Of a stretch of 64,000 nt of DNA, positions 11,589 to 19,047 are shown piece after piece. A program made the translations under genes and the position numbers. The first letter of the stretch is position 1. Each line of letters begins with the position of its first letter. The DNA is from Pelagimonas varians (GTDB lineage: Bacteria; Pseudomonadota; Alphaproteobacteria; Rhodobacterales; Rhodobacteraceae). The stretch covers positions 41,210 through 105,209 of the forward strand of contig NZ_QKMF01000019.1 in assembly GCF_003208435.1 (NCBI RefSeq), written 5' to 3'. The notes below the pieces were generated by a model. That model was not told where the DNA came from and searched no databases. It saw only the letters and a list, made by a program, of their open reading frames with translations.

Positions 11589-12180
11589 CCACTTTCGGTT
11601 CTGTTCCGGCTTTGATCCGCGCCAAATTCTCGCGGTGGCGCCAATAGATCAGGGCCGTCAGGCAAAAGCCCATCAGCAACAGATCTGTGCGCGCCATGAA
11701 GAACATCCAAACCGTCGTCGACATGGCAGCAACCAGCGCCCCAACCGACGATATCCGGCTGATTGCAAAAGCAAAGGCCCAAGTCGCACAGCACAGCAAA
11801 CCGACGGGCCAGCTGATGGCCAGAACAACACCCAAATAGGTCGCAACGCCTTTGCCGCCCTTGAATTTTAGCCACACGGGATAGCAATGCCCGGCAAAGG
11901 CCGCGAGGCCAGCGATTTGCATGGCCGCCACGTCGCCGGTCACGAATTTCGCGATCAAAACAGCGATGGCCCCCTTGGACGAATCCAAAACCAGTGTGGC
12001 CAGTGCGGCGGGTTTATTCCCGGTGCGCAACACATTGGTTGCGCCGATGTTGCCAGACCCGATTTTGCGCAGGTCACCCAGCCCGAACAGGCGGGTAATG
12101 ACGATGCCAAATGGCACCGACCCCAGAAGATAGCCAATCAACGCCCAAAGCACGATGGTGGTTGGATCGGTGTTAAACAT
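11575..12180 (-). CDS. plsY: Acyl-phosphate:glycerol-3-phosphate acyltransferase
   Basis: This integral membrane enzyme starts phospholipid synthesis by moving an acyl group from acyl-phosphate to glycerol 3-phosphate. The 201-residue product has five or so hydrophobic helices and the three PlsY loop motifs: GSGNIGATNVLR near residue 41, the WLKFKGGKGVATYLG segment, and the RHRENLARI end with a basic tail (KVGKKK). It lies 15 bp downstream of the pyrC-like gene on the same strand, so it is probably the last gene of the pyrB cluster. Confidence 0.94.
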   Translation of the reverse strand: MFNTDPTTIVLWALIGYLLGSVPFGIVITRLFGLGDLRKIGSGNIGATNVLRTGNKPAALATLVLDSSKGAIAVLIAKFVTGDVAAMQIAGLAAFAGHCYPVWLKFKGGKGVATYLGVVLAISWPVGLLCCATWAFAFAISRISSVGALVAAMSTTVWMFFMARTDLLLMGFCLTALIYWRHRENLARIKAGTEPKVGKKK

Positions 12181-12195
12181 CGCTGTTCCTAACGC

Positions 12196-13476
12196 TTATG
12201 CCTCAAAGACGCGGGTGCCGTTGACCCATGTTCCCAACACCTTGCCCTGAAGTCGGGCGCTATCAAAGGGGGTGTTTTTGGATTTCGATTTCAGTTTGAA
12301 GCGGTCTAGTACAAACGGCTTGTCTGCATCGAACATAACCAGATCCGCCGGAGCGCCTTTGGAAACCCGCCCTGAAGCCAGACCAAGGCGTTTGGCCGGA
12401 TTAAGCGACAAGGCCCGAAACAGGGTGGGCAGTTCCAATTCGCCCGAATGGTACAAGCGCAGCAAAACCGGCAGCATGGTTTCAAGGCCGACAGCGCCGC
12501 TGGCTGCTTCTTCATAAGGCAGGCGTTTGCTTTCTTCGTCTTGCGGCGTGTGGAATGACCCGATGATATCGATCAAACCGTCCCGCACTGCGGCCACCAT
12601 GGCCATGCGGTCTTCTTCGGCGCGCAAGGGCGGCTTGACCTTAAAGAAGGTGCGGTAGTCTGCGACATCTAATTCGTTCAGTGTCAGGTGGTGCATAGAG
12701 GTGCCAGCCGTTACATCAAACCCGTTGGCCTTGGCCCGCTCAAGCGGCGGCAGGGTGCGCGAAGCGGTGATTGCATCGGCGTGATAGCGTACGCCGGTCA
12801 TTTCGACCAATGCGATATCGCGGTCCAAGCCCATCCGTTCGGCCATAGGCGACACGCCCGGCAAACCGCGCAGCGTCGCGAATTTGCCCGAACTTACGGC
12901 CGCACCTTTGGACAAAGTCGGTTCTTGGGGGTGGCCCATGACCAACGCGCCCAATGATCGTGCATAAGACATGGCGCGGGCCAATACCTTGGTGTTGGCG
13001 ACGACATGATCGCAATCGGTAAAGGCCACGGCCCCGGCGTCCATCAGCAGGCCAAATTCTGTCATCTCGCGACCTTCACGGCCTTTCGTCAACGCAGCCA
13101 TCGGCAGGACATTGACCGGAGCAGCTTCGTTGGCGCGGCGGCGGATGAATTCCAACACTTCGGGCATGTCTATGCAGGGTGTTGTATCGGGGCGGGTCAC
13201 AATGGTTGTCACCCCGCCAGCGGCGGCGGCCTGACCAGCAGTGCCGTAGCTTTCTTTGTGGCGCTCGCCGGGTTCGCCAACTTTTACACCGATATCAACG
13301 ATGCCCGGAGCCAGACACTTGCCGCCCGCATCAATGACCTCGGCCTCGATGCCTTGGGGGGTAGGGCTGTCAAACCGGTCTACGATCACCCCGTTGTCAA
13401 TCAGCAAAGCCCCGGGCGCGGCACTATTTGCTTCGGGGTCAATCAGGCGGGCGTTGATAAAAAGGGTCTTGGTCAT
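12196..13476 (-). CDS. Dihydroorotase homologue lacking metal ligands (PyrC', probably non-catalytic)
   Basis: The 426-residue product has the full amidohydrolase/dihydroorotase frame: PGIVDI, GTAGQAAAAGGVTTIV, TSMHHLTLNELD, and a closing beta subdomain. In active enzymes the first motif is D-x-H-x-H; here it reads DIGVKV, with both zinc-binding histidines replaced. The later metal-ligand aspartate in the DHAPH motif is also gone (GSFHTPQ). This fits the inactive PyrC' proteins that support aspartate transcarbamoylase assembly in Pseudomonas. It sits in a coupled cluster with pyrB, separated by two small membrane-protein genes, and overlaps the upstream gene by 4 nt. A catalytic dihydroorotase should exist elsewhere. 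The inactive role is inferred from the missing residues. Confidence 0.88.
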   Translation of the reverse strand: MTKTLFINARLIDPEANSAAPGALLIDNGVIVDRFDSPTPQGIEAEVIDAGGKCLAPGIVDIGVKVGEPGERHKESYGTAGQAAAAGGVTTIVTRPDTTPCIDMPEVLEFIRRRANEAAPVNVLPMAALTKGREGREMTEFGLLMDAGAVAFTDCDHVVANTKVLARAMSYARSLGALVMGHPQEPTLSKGAAVSSGKFATLRGLPGVSPMAERMGLDRDIALVEMTGVRYHADAITASRTLPPLERAKANGFDVTAGTSMHHLTLNELDVADYRTFFKVKPPLRAEEDRMAMVAAVRDGLIDIIGSFHTPQDEESKRLPYEEAASGAVGLETMLPVLLRLYHSGELELPTLFRALSLNPAKRLGLASGRVSKGAPADLVMFDADKPFVLDRFKLKSKSKNTPFDSARLQGKVLGTWVNGTRVFEA

Positions 13477-13868
13477 TCGGTCTCTCCCGAGGCGGAACGT
13501 GCGGCGTTGATTTGATTGATTGTCGCTTGGGTATCGGCCTGAAACTTGATCAGATGTTTGTCACCGCTTGTGGTGATCAGTTGCACAGCCGATCCAATTG
13601 ATTTGACCTGTGCCAGATCCGACAGATGCACCCGGCGTTCAGCGGGGCCGGACAAGATACCTTTGTCCATGGTCCATTTGTGCCCCAACTCTTCGTCCTG
13701 CAGATACCAGCCGCGCAGGGCAACGGCAAAGGCTCCGCCAATCAGGCCGGTCCAATAGTGCGGATTTCCCATCATCCAAATGACGCCAGTGCCAAGGGCC
13801 ATGGCCACAACGCCCATGTTGAGATGGGTGCGCAGGTACGTCTTTTTGTCGGGTGAAAATGTGATCAT
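13473..13868 (-). CDS. Small membrane protein with PH-like C-terminal part, in the pyr cluster
   Basis: The 131-residue protein is not a family I can name. Residues about 17-50 (MGVVAMALGTGVIWMMG...WTGLIGGAFAVALRGWYL) form two closely spaced hydrophobic segments. The rest (KWTMDKGILSGPAERRVHLSDLAQVKSIGSAVQLITTSGDKHLIKF) looks like the beta-rich pattern of bacterial PH-domain proteins. It overlaps the upstream gene by 4 nt and the pyrC-like gene by 4 nt, so it is made together with both. Its function is unknown; membrane anchoring is inferred from hydrophobicity. Confidence 0.7.
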   Translation of the reverse strand: MITFSPDKKTYLRTHLNMGVVAMALGTGVIWMMGNPHYWTGLIGGAFAVALRGWYLQDEELGHKWTMDKGILSGPAERRVHLSDLAQVKSIGSAVQLITTSGDKHLIKFQADTQATINQINAARSASGETE

Positions 13869-14404
13869 AGGAGAAGCGCCGCCAAAATAAGAACGATGAG
13901 AACAGCTACACCCGCCAGTGCCAATTTGAAGTAGGGCGAGCCACCGTTTGCCGATTGTGGTGATGGGCCTTGGCCCAGTAAACCCTTGGCAGATGCACTG
14001 CCCAGCTTGGGGCCGGAAGCTTTGCCTGTTGCTTCGCTATAGCTGCCGATCAAGCGCAACTGCGGAGCAATCCTAAGAGTTTGTGACGTGTTGTCGAAGG
14101 CCTGCGCAGGCAAGACCACCAAATGGCCGGTCAGAGCATCCAAACGGGCTTGGTCGGCTTTGAATTCAGCACCCGAAGCGTTGTGGGCTTCGGTCAGGTA
14201 TCGCGACAGGCGCATCTGATCAAGGTCACGGATATTGACGACGTCAACAAATCCGTTGCGCAAAGATGTAGCCCCAAGCGCGTATTTCAACGGCCATTCA
14301 CCGGTACCGGCTTGAACGGTAAAGCGTTCTACGGCTTCGCCGGGCAAATCGAGCTGAAAAACCAAAAGAGTCCCGCGGTCCGATCCGTTGATCTCAATCT
14401 GCAT
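13865..14404 (-). CDS. C-tail-anchored hypothetical protein in the pyr cluster
   Basis: The 179-residue protein has no recognised family. Residues 1-125 are soluble and rich in beta-type patterns. A Gly/Ser/Pro linker follows, then a single C-terminal hydrophobic helix (FKLALAGVAVLIVLILAALLL), with no residues after it. This topology suggests a cytoplasmic domain anchored by its tail to the inner membrane. It starts inside the pyrB stop (TGATG) and ends in a 4-nt overlap with the next gene. That tight coupling argues for a role linked to the pyrimidine proteins or to the membrane protein next to it. Confidence 0.7.
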   Translation of the reverse strand: MQIEINGSDRGTLLVFQLDLPGEAVERFTVQAGTGEWPLKYALGATSLRNGFVDVVNIRDLDQMRLSRYLTEAHNASGAEFKADQARLDALTGHLVVLPAQAFDNTSQTLRIAPQLRLIGSYSEATGKASGPKLGSASAKGLLGQGPSPQSANGGSPYFKLALAGVAVLIVLILAALLL

Positions 14405-15354
14405 CAGGCCATGATCTCCTTTGGGTTGGCGCGCAGGTTGCGTGCCAAAAGATCCATCACGGCCATTCGCACAGCCACGCCCATTTCGACCTGATCTTGG
14501 ATCACAGAGCGGTTGATGTCATCTGCCAAAGTGCCGTCAATTTCCACGCCGCGGTTCATCGGACCGGGGTGCATGACGATGGCATCTGGTTTCGCCACTG
14601 CCAGTTTTTCAGCATCCAGCCCGTAGCGATGATAGTATTCGCGTTCGGACGGGATAAATCCACCGTCCATGCGTTCGCGCTGCAGACGCAGCATCATAAC
14701 GACATCGACATCTTCCAGACCTTTGCGCATGTCATCGTAGACTTCGACACCAAAGTGTTCGATCCCCGATGGGATGAGCGTCGACGGGCCAACCAGACGG
14801 ATGCGGTTTTCCATCTTGTGCAGCAGCAAGATGTTGGAACGCGCAACGCGCGAATGGGCGATATCGCCGCAAATCGCGATGTTCAGCCGGTGGAGACGGC
14901 CTTTGGCGCGGCGGATGGTCAGGGCGTCCAAAAGGGCTTGGGTTGGATGTTCGTGCTTGCCATCACCTGCGTTCAGAACTGCGCAGTTCACCTTTTGCGA
15001 CAAAAGGTCCACCGCACCCGAATGAGGGTGCCGAACAACCAACAAGTCAGGGTGCATGGCGTTCAGCGTCATGGCCGTGTCGATCAGGGTTTCTCCCTTT
15101 TTGATCGAACTTGCTTGCATTGCCATATTCATGACGTCGGCACCAAGGCGCTTTCCGGCAATCTCGAAGCTCGACTGGGTGCGGGTCGAATTTTCGAAAA
15201 ACATATTGATTTGGGTGAGGCCAGCAAGGGCGCGGGCATGTTTGTCACGGCTTCTGTTGAAGGTGACATATTGATCCGCCAGATCAAGGATCGTGGTGAT
15301 TTCATCGGGACGCAGAGGTTCGATGCCGAGAAGGTGACGCTGGTCGAAACGCAT
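14404..15354 (-). CDS. pyrB: Aspartate carbamoyltransferase catalytic subunit
   Basis: This enzyme condenses carbamoyl phosphate and aspartate, the committed step of pyrimidine synthesis. The 316-residue product has the carbamoyl-phosphate motif [13 protein letters not shown], the VVRHPHSGA segment, [14 protein letters not shown], and the late MHPGPMNRG loop. GGAG precedes ATG 15354. No regulatory pyrI is present; instead a degenerate dihydroorotase homologue sits in the same cluster, as in class A transcarbamoylases of Pseudomonas. A long hairpin lies about 80-130 bp upstream in the leader or promoter region. Confidence 0.97.
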   Translation of the reverse strand: MRFDQRHLLGIEPLRPDEITTILDLADQYVTFNRSRDKHARALAGLTQINMFFENSTRTQSSFEIAGKRLGADVMNMAMQASSIKKGETLIDTAMTLNAMHPDLLVVRHPHSGAVDLLSQKVNCAVLNAGDGKHEHPTQALLDALTIRRAKGRLHRLNIAICGDIAHSRVARSNILLLHKMENRIRLVGPSTLIPSGIEHFGVEVYDDMRKGLEDVDVVMMLRLQRERMDGGFIPSEREYYHRYGLDAEKLAVAKPDAIVMHPGPMNRGVEIDGTLADDINRSVIQDQVEMGVAVRMAVMDLLARNLRANPKEIMA

Positions 15355-15436
15355 AAGGAAGCTCCTGCCGAGTTTGAGCCTTCATAGAAAGCGAGGGCTG
15401 CCAAGGCAAGGGCAGGGCGGGGGGGATAGACCTCGG

Positions 15437-15487
15437 AAACACTGTGGCATTCGGCCCACCCGCCCTCCCCCGAACGCCACAGTGTTT
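15437..15487. repeat. Long imperfect inverted repeat between pyrB and the DNA glycosylase gene
   Basis: The arms AAACACTGTGGC (15437-15448) and GCCACAGTGTTT (15476-15487) pair perfectly over 12 bp. After one A-C mismatch the stem continues for 5 bp (TTCGG / CCGAA) around a pyrimidine-rich loop. It lies between divergent genes and has no T-run, so it is not an ordinary terminator. It could be a leader structure for pyrB or an extragenic palindrome. Confidence 0.7.
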
Positions 15488-15531
15488 CTTGGCGTTCCCT
15501 CTGCCGCCGGAGCGGAGTAGGGTGTGCAACG

Positions 15532-16317
15532 ATGGATTCGGCGATAGATTGGCATATGGCGCGCGCCTTGCTGGAATGGCAGGTGGAACTGGGGGTGGAC
15601 GAGGCGATCTTGTCCAGTCCGGTGGATCGTTTTGCCGCCGAACAAGAAGCCCGCTCAAAGGCAGAAGCGGCCAAAGCGCAAGCGCTGCCCGGCAAAGCGC
15701 CAGTCAGGGTGGTTGAGCCAAAGATTGACCCGATCGAAGAGGCTGTTAATGCCGCTTTGGCCGCGCCGGATTTGCCATCCTTGCAGCAAGCGATGGCGCA
15801 GTACCCGCATTGCCCGTTGAAAAGAGGCGCGCGCAATTTGGTCTTCGCGGACGGTGTTCCGGGCGCAAAAGTGATGCTGATCGGTGAAGCTCCGGGCCGC
15901 GAAGAAGACATGCAAGGCAAGCCGTTTGTAGGGCGCACGGGACAGCTCTTGGACCGCATGCTTGCAGCGATTGATTTGTCGCGGTCAAAGGACGTTTATA
16001 TCACCAATGTCCTGCCTTGGCGTCCGCCACAAAACCGAGAACCAAAACCCGAAGAGATCGCAATGATGTTGCCATTTTTGCAGCGACATATTGCTTTGGC
16101 AAAGCCGGATATCTTGGTGATTGTTGGGAACATTTCCTGTCAGGCTTTGCTGGGCAAACGTGGCATCAGCCGATTGCGTGGCCAATGGGCCAAAGCAGAA
16201 GGTCTTCCTGCTATTCCGATGTTCCATCCTGCGTATTTGCTGCGAAACCCTGCTGCCAAACGCGAAAGCTGGGCCGACCTGTTGGAAGTGCGCGCAAAAC
16301 TGGACGGTGTTTCATGA
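15532..16317 (+). CDS. Uracil-DNA glycosylase, family 4-like
   Basis: This base-excision repair enzyme removes uracil from DNA. The 261-residue product has an N-terminal extension of about 75 residues, then the family-4 motifs: LVFADGVPGAKVMLIGEAPGREED, GKPFVGRTGQLLDRML, the N-x-LPWRPPQNREP motif, and FHPAYLLRNP near the end. Family-4 enzymes hold a 4Fe-4S cluster by four cysteines. Only one is seen in the usual N-terminal CxxC region (HCPLKRGARN) and one later (ISCQALL), so a standard cluster is doubtful. The gene overlaps the LysE gene by 4 nt (ATGA). Confidence 0.87.
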   Translation: MDSAIDWHMARALLEWQVELGVDEAILSSPVDRFAAEQEARSKAEAAKAQALPGKAPVRVVEPKIDPIEEAVNAALAAPDLPSLQQAMAQYPHCPLKRGARNLVFADGVPGAKVMLIGEAPGREEDMQGKPFVGRTGQLLDRMLAAIDLSRSKDVYITNVLPWRPPQNREPKPEEIAMMLPFLQRHIALAKPDILVIVGNISCQALLGKRGISRLRGQWAKAEGLPAIPMFHPAYLLRNPAAKRESWADLLEVRAKLDGVS

Positions 16318-16934
16318 TTGTCGAGCCCGTTGTTTTGCTGGCTTTTGTGCCGGTTGGGCTTGCTTTGAATATAACCCCGGGGGCGGATATGATGTTTTGC
16401 CTCGCCCAAGGTTTGCGAGGGGGCGCGCGGCCGGGTTGGGCGGCGTCTGTCGGGGTTTCTTGTGGCGCCTTTGTGCATACTGTTTTGGCGGGATTGGGCC
16501 TTGGGGCATTGGTTGCGGCATATCCGTCGGCCTTTGAGGTGATCCGTTGGGCAGGCGTGGCCTATTTGCTGTATATTGCTTGGAAAACCTTCCGGACACC
16601 GTTGGCGGGGGATAACGCTCCTGCGATGAATTCTGTTCGCTCTGCCTGGCAGGGATTTGCGGTAAATTTGACCAACCCGAAAGTTATCCTATTCATTCTT
16701 GCCTTTGTTCCACAATTTGTTGATCCGAACCGCCCAGTTTTACCGCAGTTTTTGGTATTTGGCACCATGCTTGCGATTGGCGGCTTGATCATCAATGGGT
16801 TGGTCGGCCAGTTTGCCGGAGGCTTGCGTAGGCAGCTTTCTGCCGGAACACCAACCGAACGAATCTTGCGCTGGATGTCCTCAACACTCTTCGGTGGGTT
16901 GGCATTGCGGCTGGCCCTTTCGGCGCGCCACTAA
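16314..16934 (+). CDS. LysE/RhtB-family amino acid exporter
   Basis: This inner-membrane exporter of amino acids or related solutes has 206 residues and about six hydrophobic segments. The signature is the N-terminal PVGLALNITPGADMMFCLAQGLRGG, where the ITPGAD loop is typical, followed by GWAASVGVSCGAFVHTVLAGLGLGAL and a central NLTNPKVILFILAFVPQFV motif. ATG 16314 is in the TGA of the glycosylase gene, giving coupled translation. The long in-frame extension upstream lies inside the glycosylase gene and is not used. The substrate cannot be told from sequence. Confidence 0.92.
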   Translation: MIVEPVVLLAFVPVGLALNITPGADMMFCLAQGLRGGARPGWAASVGVSCGAFVHTVLAGLGLGALVAAYPSAFEVIRWAGVAYLLYIAWKTFRTPLAGDNAPAMNSVRSAWQGFAVNLTNPKVILFILAFVPQFVDPNRPVLPQFLVFGTMLAIGGLIINGLVGQFAGGLRRQLSAGTPTERILRWMSSTLFGGLALRLALSARH

Positions 16935-16959
16935 GATCATCTTCTAACAAGGAAACAAA

Positions 16960-17502
16960 ATGTCCCGCATTGATGAATCCAAAGATTTCATCCCGGTTCG
17001 CATCGCTGTATTGACCGTCAGCGACACCCGGCAACTGTCCGAAGATCGGTCTGGTGATACTCTGGTCGGGCGGCTGGAGGCAGCCGGACATGTTTTGGCG
17101 GATCGCACCATCGTGCAAGACGAGCGTGCCCTTATTTCGGAACAGTTGCGGATCTGGGTCGCAAATCCCGAAATCGATGTCATCATTTCAACGGGCGGCA
17201 CTGGCCTGACCGGGCGCGACGTCACCGTGGAAGCGCACCGCGATGTTTATGAAAAAGAAATCGAAGCCTTTGGCACCGTTTTCACCATCGTTTCGATGAA
17301 AAAGATCGGTACAAGTGCGGTTCAAAGTCGTGCCACCGGCGGCGTTGCGGGCGGCACATATTTGTTTGCTTTGCCGGGCAGTCCGGGTGCCTGCAAGGAC
17401 GCTTGGGACGAAATCTTGCAGCTTCAGCTCGACTATCGGCACCGCCCTTGCAATTTTGTTGAGATTTTTCCGCGTCTCGATGAACATAAGCGACGGAAAT
17501 AG
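16960..17502 (+). CDS. moaB: Molybdopterin adenylyltransferase-family protein MoaB
   Basis: This molybdenum-cofactor protein is of the MoaB/MogA fold and activates molybdopterin by adenylylation. The 180-residue product has the fold's signature: IAVLTVSDTRQLSEDRSGDTL, then VIISTGGTGLTGRDVT, and the late GGTYLFALPGSPGACKDAW. An AAGGAAAC site precedes ATG 16960. Other cofactor genes (fdhD, mobA, mobB-moeA) are about 14 kb away, so this copy is separate from them. Confidence 0.92.
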   Translation: MSRIDESKDFIPVRIAVLTVSDTRQLSEDRSGDTLVGRLEAAGHVLADRTIVQDERALISEQLRIWVANPEIDVIISTGGTGLTGRDVTVEAHRDVYEKEIEAFGTVFTIVSMKKIGTSAVQSRATGGVAGGTYLFALPGSPGACKDAWDEILQLQLDYRHRPCNFVEIFPRLDEHKRRK

Positions 17503-17586
17503 GTTTGATCTGCGTATAAGCTTGGCTGCTTGGAATTTGTCCACCAGCCACTACATGATTAGAAGACGTTCAAATAGGGGGGCGCG

Positions 17587-19044
17587 ATGCGTTTTTTACG
17601 CAAGAGCCTAACGGGCCTGTTCCTGATATCCTTGGCGTTGGGCATGTTGGCCTACGCAGGCATTATGGTGCGTGATGCCGTGCAGGCCCGGCTGGACGAA
17701 ACACCTCGGTCGCGCCCTGCCAGCGAGCGGGTTTTTGCGGTCAATGTGGTGCCAGTTCAAATTGGCAATGTGATTCCGGAAATGTCGGCATTTGGCGAAG
17801 TGCAAAGCCGCCGGACGCTTGAGCTTCGGGCCGCAGCGGGCGGTGCGCTTTTGGCGCTTGATCCCTTGTTTGTTGAAGGGGGGCGCGTTTCTGCCGGTCA
17901 ACTTTTAGCGCGCGTCGATCCGGCCAATGCCCAATCGGCGCTGGACCGTGCCGAAAGCGATGTTTTGGATGCCGTCGCCGAGCAGCGCGAGGCAGACCGC
18001 GCCATTATTCTGGCCAGAGATGAGTTGAGTGCGGCAGAAGAGCAGGTTGCATTGCGTGAACAGGCTTTGCAGCGCCAAAAGGATTTGAAGGCGCGCAATG
18101 TCGGAACGTCGGCGGCGGTTGAAATAGCCGAGCTGGCGGTGTCTGCCGCGAAACAATCGGTCCTGACCCAACGCCGCGCTATTGCAATCGCAGAAGGCCG
18201 CATTGAACAGGCCGTAACACGGTTGCGGCGCTCTGAAATTGCCCGCGACGAAGCAATGCGCCGCTTGGCAGATACCGAAGTACGCGCTGAATTTTCCGGA
18301 ACGCTGTCTGATGTGGCCGTCGTGGCCGGACGTTTGGTGTCTGCCAATGAACGTTTGGCGCAATTGGTTGACCCGGACTCGCTTGAGGTGGCCTTTCGGG
18401 TGTCGACGCAGCAATACGCGCGGCTATTGGATGATGCAGGGCAACTGAAAGTTGCACCCGTCTCTGTCAGTTTGGACGTTTTTGGCACCAACATTTCCAC
18501 GACGGGTCAACTAAGCCGCGAGGGGGCTGCCGTTGGTGAAGGTCAAACAGGGCGTTTGCTGTTTGCGACGCTAGAGGCTCCGCGCGGGTTCAAGCCCGGT
18601 GACTTTGTCACCGTCAGTTTGAAAGAACCCGAATTGCAACGCGTGGCCCGTTTGCCCGCCACGGCCTTGAATGCCCAGTCCGAAGTCTTGGAAATTGGCG
18701 AAGACAACCGGTTAAATGCGCTTCAGGTCACGCTATTAAGACGTCAGGGCGATGATGTTCTTGTGCGCGCGCGCGGGCTTGATGGCAAAGAGATCGTCGC
18801 CGAACGCACGCCATTGTTGGGGGCTGGCATTCGGGTCAAACCGATCCGCGCTGATGGGAGCGAGGCGCCAGCAGCGCCCGAGTTGGTAGAATTGACGGAT
18901 GAGAGACGGCAGAAAATACGCGCCTTTGTCGAGGCAAACACGCGTATGCCGGCGGACGCAAAAACGCGGATTTTGGGACAATTGGATCAACCGAAAGTGC
19001 CAGCGGCAGTTGTAGAACGCATCGAAGCACGGATGGGGGGCTAA
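17587..19044 (+). CDS. RND efflux periplasmic adaptor (membrane fusion protein)
   Basis: The 485-residue protein has an N-terminal membrane anchor (FLRKSLTGLFLISLALGMLAYAGIMV). A lipoyl-like half follows (FGEVQSRRTLELRAAAGGALLALDPLFVEGGRVSAGQLLARVD), then a long alpha-hairpin of about 130 residues (SALDRAESDVL through DEAMRRL) and beta-barrel strands. It would bridge an RND pump to an outer-membrane channel. A GGGGGG site precedes ATG 17587. The RND permease gene begins 3 bp after its stop; no outer-membrane channel gene is adjacent. Confidence 0.92.
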   Translation: MRFLRKSLTGLFLISLALGMLAYAGIMVRDAVQARLDETPRSRPASERVFAVNVVPVQIGNVIPEMSAFGEVQSRRTLELRAAAGGALLALDPLFVEGGRVSAGQLLARVDPANAQSALDRAESDVLDAVAEQREADRAIILARDELSAAEEQVALREQALQRQKDLKARNVGTSAAVEIAELAVSAAKQSVLTQRRAIAIAEGRIEQAVTRLRRSEIARDEAMRRLADTEVRAEFSGTLSDVAVVAGRLVSANERLAQLVDPDSLEVAFRVSTQQYARLLDDAGQLKVAPVSVSLDVFGTNISTTGQLSREGAAVGEGQTGRLLFATLEAPRGFKPGDFVTVSLKEPELQRVARLPATALNAQSEVLEIGEDNRLNALQVTLLRRQGDDVLVRARGLDGKEIVAERTPLLGAGIRVKPIRADGSEAPAAPELVELTDERRQKIRAFVEANTRMPADAKTRILGQLDQPKVPAAVVERIEARMGG

Positions 19045-19047
19045 GGT

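Noticed and set aside
16017..16313. N-terminal extension of the LysE exporter into the glycosylase gene
   Set aside because: The extension is not exporter-like, and the ATG overlapping the upstream stop is the usual coupled start.
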